DNA of 8,296 nucleotides from Pseudopedobacter sp045629485 (lineage in GTDB: Bacteria > Bacteroidota > Bacteroidia > Sphingobacteriales > Sphingobacteriaceae): positions 1-8,296 of the forward strand of contig JAZQRF010000044.1 in NCBI GenBank assembly GCA_045629485.1. The letters run 5' to 3'. This document shows, piece by piece, positions 1-5,500 of this stretch; within the stretch, counting starts at the first letter, position 1; each line of letters starts with the position of its first letter. Position numbers and translations under genes: made by a program. A model generated the notes under the pieces. That model saw only the letters and a list, made by a program, of their open reading frames with translations. It ran no database searches and had not been told where the DNA came from.

Positions 1-2097
1 TCAGATTATTTTAGTGCTAATGTCTTTGACAAAACTAAAATGCAGGAATACCTTCCTAAAGAAACATTCAAAGCTGTATTGTATTCTATAGAAAGCGGCA
101 CTCCTATCGATAGAGAAATTGCAGAACAGATTTCTTCAGCCATGAGAGCATGGGCAATGAGCAAAGGTGTAACTCACTATACTCATTGGTTTCAACCATT
201 AACAGGAACTACTGCAGAAAAACACGATTCTTTCTTTGAACCAACCTCAGACGGAAAATCAATCGAAAGATTTGCGGGCGATGCTTTAGTTCAACAAGAA
301 CCTGACGCATCAAGCTTTCCAAACGGCGGGATCCGCAGCACTTTCGAGGCTCGTGGTTATACTGCATGGGATCCGTCTTCCCCTGCTTTCATCTTTAACA
401 AGACACTTTGTATTCCTACAGTATTTGTTTCTTATACCGGAGAGGCATTAGATTACAAAGCTCCTTTATTAAAAGCAATATCTGCTTTAGATAAAGCAGC
501 TACAGAAGTTTGTCACTATTTTGATAAAGGAATAGACAAGGTTACTCCTTCTTTAGGTATAGAGCAGGAATACTTCCTGGTAGATTTAGCATTATTTAAT
601 GCAAGACCAGATCTACATTTAACAGGAAGAACCTTATTCGGACACATGTCTGCAAAAGGACAACAATTAGAAGATCATTATTTCGGATCTATTCCTGAAA
701 GAGTATATGCTTATATGCAGGATTTCGAAACAGAAGCTTTACAATTGGGCATACCTCTTAAAACTCGTCATAATGAGGTTGCTCCTTCTCAATTCGAATG
801 CGCTCCTATTTATGAAGAAATCAATTTAGCGATTGACCACAACCAATTGTTAATGGATTTAATGGATAAAGTTGCTAAAAGACATCATTTTAAAGTTCTT
901 TTACACGAAAAACCATATGCAGGAATCAACGGATCTGGGAAACATAACAACTGGTCGTTAATCACCAGCACTGGCAAAAACTTGTTAGCTCCTGGAAAAA
1001 CTCCTAAAAACAACTTAATGTTCTTAACTTTCTTTGTGAACACCATCAAAGCGGTACACGAACATGCAGATTTATTAAGAGCATCTATTGCATCAGTAAG
1101 CAACGATCACCGTCTAGGTGCCAACGAAGCTCCGCCAGCAATTATCTCTATTTTCTTAGGAGAGCAATTAAATGATGTTTTAGATGAAATCGAAACTTCC
1201 AGAGCTATCATTAAAAAAGTAAAAGAAGACGCTAACTTATGGATCGGAATTCCAAAAATCCCGAACATTTTGCTAGATAATACCGACAGAAACAGAACTT
1301 CTCCTTTTGCATTTACAGGTAATAAATTTGAATTGAGAGCAGTAGGTTCTTCCGAAAACTCCTCTAACCCAATGACTGTTTTAAATACCATTGTTGCAGA
1401 TCAATTGGTTAAATTTAAAACTGAAGTTGATAAATTGATTAAAAAAGGCGACAAAAAAGACGTTGCGCTTTTAACAGTAATCAAAAGATACCTTAAAGAA
1501 TCTAAAGATATTCGTTTTGAAGGAAATGGATACAGCGATGAGTGGGCTGCAGAAGCAGAAAAACGCGGTTTATCAAACATCAAAACTACTCCTAAAGCTT
1601 TAGATGCTTTAATTAGCGAAAAAACAGAGAAACTTTTTGAAGAAACTGGTGTATTTAGCAAAAGAGAAGCTCATGCAAGACATGAAATCTTATTAGAAGC
1701 TTATTACAAAAAACTTCAAATCGAAGCTCGCGTTATTGGAGAATTAGTAACAAACGTGATTATACCATCTGCACTTAAATACCAAACAGAGATTGTTAAC
1801 AACGTTAAAGGTCTTAAAGATATTGGTTTCGGAAAAGACAGCTACGAATCGCAATTAATTATCATCGAGGAGCTTTCTAAGCACATCAATTTCATCAAAA
1901 CTAATGTTTACGAAATGGTTGAGGCTCGTAAAAAAGCAAACGTTATTGAAGATGCCCGCGAAAAAGCAATTGCTTATGATGAAACTGTAAAATCGTATTT
2001 CGATCCAATCAGATACCACGTAGATAAATTAGAATTATTGGTTGATGACAACATCTGGCCTCTACCAAAATTCAGAGAATTATTATTTATAAAATAA
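1..2097 (+). CDS. glnN: Type III glutamine synthetase (GSIII), 5' end outside the window
   Basis: This enzyme makes glutamine from glutamate, ammonium and ATP in the cytoplasm and is the main entry point for assimilated ammonium. The frame is open from base 1 (Ser-Asp-Tyr-Phe...), giving 698 visible residues. GSIII proteins are usually about 730 residues, so roughly 30 are missing upstream, and the ATG at base 40 is an internal Met. Numbering from that Met, recognisable GSIII blocks are EQEYF (175-179), EVAPSQFE (246-253), the ATP/glutamate-site block GSGKHNNWS (298-306), the family hallmark LGANEAPPA (359-367), DRNRTSPFAF (416-425) and FELRAVGSS (430-438). The C-terminus ends in WPLPKFRELLF, typical of the family. 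A helical region around 440-685 is the GSIII-specific extension. A terminator follows 18 bases after the stop, so it is not co-transcribed with purM. amtB lies about 1.8 kb downstream. Family assignment is near certain. Confidence 0.97.
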   Translation, partial: SDYFSANVFDKTKMQEYLPKETFKAVLYSIESGTPIDREIAEQISSAMRAWAMSKGVTHYTHWFQPLTGTTAEKHDSFFEPTSDGKSIERFAGDALVQQEPDASSFPNGGIRSTFEARGYTAWDPSSPAFIFNKTLCIPTVFVSYTGEALDYKAPLLKAISALDKAATEVCHYFDKGIDKVTPSLGIEQEYFLVDLALFNARPDLHLTGRTLFGHMSAKGQQLEDHYFGSIPERVYAYMQDFETEALQLGIPLKTRHNEVAPSQFECAPIYEEINLAIDHNQLLMDLMDKVAKRHHFKVLLHEKPYAGINGSGKHNNWSLITSTGKNLLAPGKTPKNNLMFLTFFVNTIKAVHEHADLLRASIASVSNDHRLGANEAPPAIISIFLGEQLNDVLDEIETSRAIIKKVKEDANLWIGIPKIPNILLDNTDRNRTSPFAFTGNKFELRAVGSSENSSNPMTVLNTIVADQLVKFKTEVDKLIKKGDKKDVALLTVIKRYLKESKDIRFEGNGYSDEWAAEAEKRGLSNIKTTPKALDALISEKTEKLFEETGVFSKREAHARHEILLEAYYKKLQIEARVIGELVTNVIIPSALKYQTEIVNNVKGLKDIGFGKDSYESQLIIIEELSKHINFIKTNVYEMVEARKKANVIEDAREKAIAYDETVKSYFDPIRYHVDKLELLVDDNIWPLPKFRELLFIK

Positions 2098-2115
2098 GCA
2101 TTCAAATCTTAACAG

Positions 2116-2148
2116 AAAGCCATTTCCTAAAAAGAAATGGCTTTTTTT
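2116..2148 (+). terminator. Intrinsic terminator of glnN
   Basis: An 11-bp perfect stem (arms 2116-2126 and 2134-2144, core AGCCATTTC/GAAATGGCT) encloses a 7-base loop. A run of seven T ends at 2148. It begins 18 bases after the glnN stop codon. Confidence 0.92.
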
Positions 2149-2258
2149 ATTTTAAAAAATTTCTATGCTGATGAAATCCTATAAATTCAAAATCTAAATT
2201 CCTCAATTAATTTTTATTACAATAATTTATAGCAAAAAAAGATAAACCACTAAAAACA

Positions 2259-2291
2259 TGAAGCTTTTAAACCAGCTAATTTGAAGCTTTT
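2259..2291 (+). repeat. 10-bp direct repeat upstream of purM
   Basis: TGAAGCTTTT occurs at 2259-2268 and again at 2282-2291, a 23-bp period. The second copy runs up to the -7 element of the purM promoter, so the pair could be an upstream control site. No known regulator is recognised, and a chance repeat in AT-rich DNA is possible. Confidence 0.35.
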
Positions 2292-2293
2292 TA

Positions 2294-2301
2294 TATCTTT
2301 G
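2294..2301 (+). promoter_or_regulatory. Bacteroidota-type -7 promoter element of purM
   Basis: TATCTTTG is a perfect match to the Bacteroidota housekeeping -7 consensus TAnnTTTG. Only six bases separate it from the purM ATG at 2308, so the transcript would start at or within a base or two of the start codon. A TTTG lies at 2280-2283, but only 10 bp upstream, where about 19-21 is usual. The -33 contribution is therefore unclear. Confidence 0.6.
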
Positions 2302-2307
2302 CAAACC

Positions 2308-3486
2308 ATGAGCGATAACAGATACAATCAGAGAGGCGTTTCTGCCGGAAAAGAAGATGTTCATAATGCAATAAAAAATATTGACAAAGGAATTTTCCCC
2401 CAGGCATTCTGCAAAATTATTCCAGACATTCTAGGTGATGATGAAAATTACTGCAATATTATGCATGCAGATGGTGCCGGCACCAAATCTTCTTTGGCTT
2501 ACATATACTGGAAAGAAACCGGAGATATTTCTGTCTGGAAAGGAATCGCCCAGGACGCCATTATCATGAATCTGGATGATTTGTTGTGCGTAGGCGCTAC
2601 AGATAAAATTCTTTTATCCTCCACCATAGGAAGAAATAAAAATTTAATTCCGGGAGAAGTTATTGCCGAAATCATTAATGGAACAGAAGAAATACTTGCA
2701 GATTTACGCTCTATGGGAATAAATATTTATTCTACCGGCGGCGAAACTGCAGATGTTGGCGACATTGTAAGAACGATAATTGTAGATTCCACAGTTACCT
2801 GCCGCATGAAAAGGTCGGATATAATCTCGAACCATAACATAAAAGCTGGCGATGTAATTGTCGGCCTGGCATCAGACGGACAAGCAAACTATGAGAATTT
2901 CTACAATGGAGGAATGGGATCTAACGGACTCACCTCGGCTCGTCATGATGTTTTCCATAAATACATTGCAGAAAAATATCCTGAAAGTTACGACCCTGCT
3001 GTACCTTATGACTTGATTTTCTCAGGAAATAAAAAACTAACCGACGCTATAGAAATAAAAGGCCAGGAAAATATAGACGCCGGCAAACTGGTTTTATCCC
3101 CAACAAGAACATACGCCCCTATCATCAAACAAATCTTAGACAAATACCGCAGCCAAATACACGGGATGGTACATTGCAGCGGCGGGGCACAAACTAAGGT
3201 CTTACATTTTATAGAAAACTTACACATTATAAAAGACAACCTGTTTGAAACACCAACACTCTTCAAACTGATACAAGAACAATCTGGAACAGACTGGAAA
3301 GAAATGTACAAAGTATTCAACATGGGGCATCGTATGGAACTTTACGTTGAAGAAGCCATTGCTGAGGACATCATTGCCATTTCAAAATCATTTGGAGTAG
3401 CTGCAAAAATTGTTGGACGGACAGAAGCGGCAGAAAAGAAAAAGGTTAGCATTACATCAGAATACGGAAAATTCAAATATGAATAG
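2308..3486 (+). CDS. purM: Phosphoribosylformylglycinamidine cyclo-ligase (AIR synthetase)
   Basis: PurM closes FGAM to aminoimidazole ribonucleotide using ATP, the fifth step of de novo purine synthesis, in the cytoplasm. From ATG 2308 the protein is 392 residues. The N-terminal AIRS domain shows the nucleotide-binding loop HADGAGTKS (53-61, E. coli form GTDGVGTK), NLDDLLCVGA (88-97) and GGETADVGD (144-152). The C-terminal half has GDVIVGLASDG (181-191), SNGLTSAR (205-212), LSPTRTYAPI (263-272), HCSGGAQTK (289-297) and FNMGHRMEL (337-345). It is about 45 residues longer than E. coli PurM (345) and departs from its usual HITGGG block, which matches the longer Bacteroidota form as I recall it. 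A TTG at 2281 is in frame, but it would lie upstream of the promoter's -7 element, so ATG 2308 is preferred. The gene has its own promoter and terminator, indicating single-gene transcription. Confidence 0.93.
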   Translation: MSDNRYNQRGVSAGKEDVHNAIKNIDKGIFPQAFCKIIPDILGDDENYCNIMHADGAGTKSSLAYIYWKETGDISVWKGIAQDAIIMNLDDLLCVGATDKILLSSTIGRNKNLIPGEVIAEIINGTEEILADLRSMGINIYSTGGETADVGDIVRTIIVDSTVTCRMKRSDIISNHNIKAGDVIVGLASDGQANYENFYNGGMGSNGLTSARHDVFHKYIAEKYPESYDPAVPYDLIFSGNKKLTDAIEIKGQENIDAGKLVLSPTRTYAPIIKQILDKYRSQIHGMVHCSGGAQTKVLHFIENLHIIKDNLFETPTLFKLIQEQSGTDWKEMYKVFNMGHRMELYVEEAIAEDIIAISKSFGVAAKIVGRTEAAEKKKVSITSEYGKFKYE

Positions 3487-3514
3487 CTTTTAAAAAACAA
3501 AAGCTTTTAAAAAA
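3485..3514 (+). repeat. 13-bp direct repeat between purM and its terminator
   Basis: AGCTTTTAAAAAA is present at 3485-3497, overlapping the purM stop codon, and again at 3502-3514, a 17-bp period. The second copy lies within the palindrome AAAAGCTTTT (3499-3508) and runs into the A-tract of the terminator. It looks like a local slippage duplication; no function is claimed. Confidence 0.5.
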
Positions 3515-3555
3515 AGCCCTCATTTGAGCCAAAATTCAAATGAGGGCTTTTTTTT
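3511..3555 (+). terminator. Intrinsic terminator of purM, likely bidirectional
   Basis: A 13-bp perfect stem (3515-3527 with 3536-3548, core AGCCCTCATTTGA) encloses an 8-base loop. It is flanked by an A-tract on the left and eight T on the right (3548-3555). The A-tract adds further A-T pairs and would act as a U-tract for transcription on the other strand. Confidence 0.95.
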
Positions 3556-3666
3556 ATTGCAAAAAATTTAAAAACATATATGTTTTATTAAATATTTAAT
3601 CAAAAATTACATAAAAAACATATTATTAATAGCAAAAAATGTAAAAATTATCATTTTTATATATTT

Positions 3667-3698
3667 TTTATAACAAAATATTGACATTTATAACAAAA
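3667..3698 (+). repeat. 12-bp direct repeat over the amtB promoter region
   Basis: TTTATAACAAAA occurs identically at 3667-3678 and 3687-3698, exactly 20 bp apart (about two helical turns). The two copies flank TTGACA at 3681-3686. Same-face spacing around a -33-like hexamer is what a dimeric or tandem regulator site would look like. The regulator is unknown. Confidence 0.5.
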
Positions 3699-3712
3699 CA
3701 TACATATATTTA
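3680..3712 (+). promoter_or_regulatory. Candidate amtB promoter
   Basis: ATTG at 3680-3683, inside TTGACA, is followed after 21 bp by TATATTTA at 3705-3712, a 7-of-8 match to TAnnTTTG. Transcription would start near 3718 and leave a leader of about 160 bases before amtB. The surroundings are so AT-rich that near matches are expected by chance, so this is a tentative call. Confidence 0.3.
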
Positions 3713-3771
3713 TAAAATCAATTAGACATTTAACCCAATAAACAACAAACTCGGATTAAAATACTTTTAAA

Positions 3772-3816
3772 ATGAAAAAACACATGCATTTTCTAAACTT
3801 TCACTCATTCTGGTAA
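3772..3816 (+). other. Possible 14-codon leader ORF upstream of amtB
   Basis: ATG at 3772 opens a frame reading MKKHMHFLNFHSFW and ending at TAA 3814-3816, 65 bases before the amtB start. It contains three His, three Phe and a Trp. It would lie in the amtB leader if the promoter near 3680-3712 is right. No hairpin terminator lies between it and amtB, which argues against classic attenuation. It may be a chance frame. Confidence 0.2.
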
Positions 3817-3881
3817 AATTAAACACGAAGAAATCTTAAAAACTTAATCGAACTCAAAAAATTTAACTAAACAAAACAAAC

Positions 3882-5186
3882 ATGAAGAAATATATCCCCT
3901 TTTTAGTATTAGTTGTAGCGGTAATACTTGCCCTAATTGCACCAGCTACAGATGTAACCACAGTAACCGATGTAACTTTAGACACAGGAGATACTGCATG
4001 GCTCTTAATGTCAGCAGCATTAGTATTATTAATGACACCCGGCCTCGCGTTCTTTTACGGCGGTATGGTAAGAAAGAAAAACGTAATCTCTACCATGTTA
4101 CAAAGTTTCATTTGTATGGGTTTAATTACTATTATCTGGGTAATCTTTGGTTTTAGCCTTGCATTTGGCGAAGACATTGGCGGAATTGTTGGTAATCCAT
4201 CTACTTTTTACATGATGAAAGGAATGCTAGGCAATAATGCGTGGTCTGCTTTACCTACTATCCCAATTGCGTTATTTGCAATGTTCCAATTAAAGTTTGC
4301 TGTAATTACACCTGCGTTAATTACCGGAGCATTTGCTGAAAGAATCAAGTTCAACTCTTACCTAATTTTCATCACCTTATTTGTAATAGTAATTTATGCG
4401 CCTTTAGCACACGCTACATGGCACCCTGAAGGCTTATTAGCTGGAATGGGAGTGTTAGATTTTGCGGGTGGAACGGTTGTTCACATGTCAGCTGGTTGGG
4501 CTGCTTTGGCATCTGCTTTATATTTAGGCAAAAGAAAAGAACAACAACACACTCCTGCAAGAGTAAGCTACGTAATTTTAGGTACTGGTTTACTATGGTT
4601 CGGTTGGTTTGGATTCAACGCAGGATCTGCTGGTGGCGCTAACACACTTGCTGCTTCTGCCTTTGCAACAACTACCACAGCTTCTGCTGCTGCTGCAATG
4701 GCATGGATATTCTTTGATATTTTAAGAGGCAAAAAACCTTCTGCTATGGGTTCATGTATTGGAGCAGTAGTTGGTTTGGTAGCAATTACTCCTGCTGCTG
4801 GTTTTGTAACCATTCCTCACTCCTTAATAATTGGTGTGGTAGCTGCCGTGATTAGTAATTTAGTGGTTATCTGGAGAACTAAAAAAGGTATTGATGATAC
4901 TTTAGATGTTTTCCCTTGTCATGGTGTTGGAGGTATGGTAGGTATGGTATTAACAGGAGTTTTCGCTCATAGCTCTGTGAATAGCGCAGTTACTACCAAT
5001 GGTTTATTTTTTGGTGAAACCGGATTGTTTACAGCTCACCTAATTGCTCTAGTAGGTGCATCTGCATTTGCTTTCTTTGGAGCATTATTGTTATTAAAAA
5101 TTACCGATTTGATTACTCCATTAAGAGTAAATGATCAAGAAGAAGTTATGGGACTTGATATGAGTCAACACGACGAAGAACTATAA
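3882..5186 (+). CDS. amtB: Ammonium transporter, Amt family
   Basis: This inner-membrane ammonium channel forms trimers in known relatives and supplies ammonium to glutamine synthetase when it is scarce. It is 434 residues. The first 20 or so (MKKYIPFLVLVVAVILALIA) look like a signal peptide, followed by about 11 hydrophobic segments starting near 38. Amt hallmarks are GLAFFYGGMVR (54-64), FAVITPALITGAFAER (139-154), the conserved Asp193 and first pore His201 in LDFAGGTVVHMSAG, WFGWFGFNAGS (239-249) with the gate Phe region, and the second pore His347 in CHGVGGMVG. The cytoplasmic tail LRVNDQEEVMGLDMSQHDEEL (split here as residues 414-434) keeps the charged LRV...EE..GLD pattern that in AmtB relatives contacts the PII protein GlnK. 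No PII gene is adjacent. The gene stands alone between its long upstream region and its own terminator. Confidence 0.96.
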   Translation: MKKYIPFLVLVVAVILALIAPATDVTTVTDVTLDTGDTAWLLMSAALVLLMTPGLAFFYGGMVRKKNVISTMLQSFICMGLITIIWVIFGFSLAFGEDIGGIVGNPSTFYMMKGMLGNNAWSALPTIPIALFAMFQLKFAVITPALITGAFAERIKFNSYLIFITLFVIVIYAPLAHATWHPEGLLAGMGVLDFAGGTVVHMSAGWAALASALYLGKRKEQQHTPARVSYVILGTGLLWFGWFGFNAGSAGGANTLAASAFATTTTASAAAAMAWIFFDILRGKKPSAMGSCIGAVVGLVAITPAAGFVTIPHSLIIGVVAAVISNLVVIWRTKKGIDDTLDVFPCHGVGGMVGMVLTGVFAHSSVNSAVTTNGLFFGETGLFTAHLIALVGASAFAFFGALLLLKITDLITPLRVNDQEEVMGLDMSQHDEEL

Positions 5187-5208
5187 TATTTTGTTTCGGT
5201 TAATGAGA

Positions 5209-5238
5209 GGGTTGTTCTAATTAGAACAGCCCTTTTTT
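5209..5238 (+). terminator. Intrinsic terminator of amtB
   Basis: A 10-bp stem (5209-5218 with 5223-5232) contains one G-U wobble (5212/5229) and an AATT loop. Six T follow at 5233-5238. It begins 22 bases after the amtB stop codon. Confidence 0.92.
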
Positions 5239-5241
5239 GTT

Positions 5242-5325
5242 TTATATTAACTTTTCTAATCTATTCAACAGTTTCAATTCCTGCACAGCTTCTTTATACA
5301 TAGTAGCACCAACTGGCCACCCAAA
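5242..5325 (-). pseudogene. Possible 3' remnant of a minus-strand gene
   Basis: On the minus strand a frame ends at TAA (5242-5244), and its last 19 residues read MYKEAVQELKLLNRLEKLI, preceded by FGWPVGAT. The sequence looks like a natural amphipathic helix rather than random AT-rich translation. The frame runs on into the GC-rich element at 5326-5385 and meets a stop at 5356-5358. One reading is that this is the C-terminus of a gene whose upstream part was lost where the repeat now sits. The family is not recognised. The evidence is only the look of the translation, and the 37 open codons are well within chance. Confidence 0.25.
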
Positions 5326-5385
5326 CCCGATTGCAGTGAAAAGCCCGCAGCCCCTTTAGGGCGAGGACTTGCAACGGAAAGCGGG
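5326..5385. repeat. GC-rich foldable element, probable dispersed intergenic repeat
   Basis: This 60-bp block is about 62% GC (37 of 60) inside AT-rich flanks. It folds in nested fashion: CCCG 5326-5329 with CGGG 5382-5385; TTGCA-GT 5331-5337 with AC-T-TGCAA 5367-5374, leaving one bulged T; and GCCC 5350-5353 with GGGC 5359-5362 around a CTTTA loop. An alternative outer pairing is CCCGC 5344-5348 with GCGGG 5381-5385. From memory, similar GATTGCAGTG...TTGCAACGGAAAGCGGG elements with a variable central hairpin recur between genes in Pedobacter-like genomes; this is not checked. It lies between two convergent genes, beyond both terminators, and has no T-tract of its own. Confidence 0.6.
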
Positions 5386-5452
5386 ACTATCCGTTAGAAA
5401 AATAAACTGAAATTGCTTTCAAAAAAAACCTGTATAATAAAATTCTTCAAAC

Positions 5453-5483
5453 AAAAAAAGCCACCCTTCTACAGGATGGCTTT
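5453..5483 (-). terminator. Intrinsic terminator of the S46 peptidase gene
   Basis: Read on the minus strand, a 10-bp stem (5474-5483 with 5457-5466) has one U-G wobble at 5476/5464 and a 7-base loop. A run of T (complement of the A-tract 5453-5459) follows. It starts 17 bases beyond the peptidase stop codon. Confidence 0.9.
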
Positions 5484-5500
5484 AACAAATAAAATAATTC

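Larger units (their letters stand above)
3556..3881. other. Long AT-rich intergenic regulatory region ahead of amtB
   Basis: About 325 bases without a clear gene, very rich in A and T. Two perfect palindromes abut: AAAACATATATGTTTT at 3571-3586 and ATTAAATATTTAAT at 3587-3600. Further along are the direct repeat at 3667-3698, a candidate promoter at 3680-3712 and a 14-codon open frame at 3772-3816, each listed separately. The amtB start is preceded by A-rich sequence (ACTAAACAAAACAAAC) with no Shine-Dalgarno motif, as is common in Bacteroidota. I saw no recognisable riboswitch and no sigma-54 motif (GG-N10-GC type). Confidence 0.6.

Noticed and set aside
40..42. ATG at base 40 as the start of glnN
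   Set aside because: The frame is open upstream to base 1 and the preceding residues (SDYFSANVFDKTK) match the expected GSIII N-terminal region; the true start is outside the window.
885..1661. Minus-strand open frames beneath glnN
   Set aside because: They are antisense shadows of a strongly conserved coding region, with no recognisable protein and no start signals.
2281..2283. TTG as the start of purM
   Set aside because: It lies upstream of the -7 element at 2294-2301 and adds nine residues with no family similarity; ATG 2308 gives the normal N-terminus.
2258..2284. Eight-codon ORF (MKLLNQLI) ahead of purM as a leader peptide
   Set aside because: It lies upstream of the predicted transcription start, so it should not be in the purM transcript.
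3556..3881. Sigma-54 promoter or riboswitch ahead of amtB
   Set aside because: No GG/GC pair with correct 10-bp spacing in a TGGC...TTGC context and no conserved aptamer-like structure could be seen.
5260..5397. Plus-strand frame through the GC-rich element (…PAAPLGRGLATESG…)
   Set aside because: It has no start codon after the previous stop, and its composition only reflects the structured repeat.
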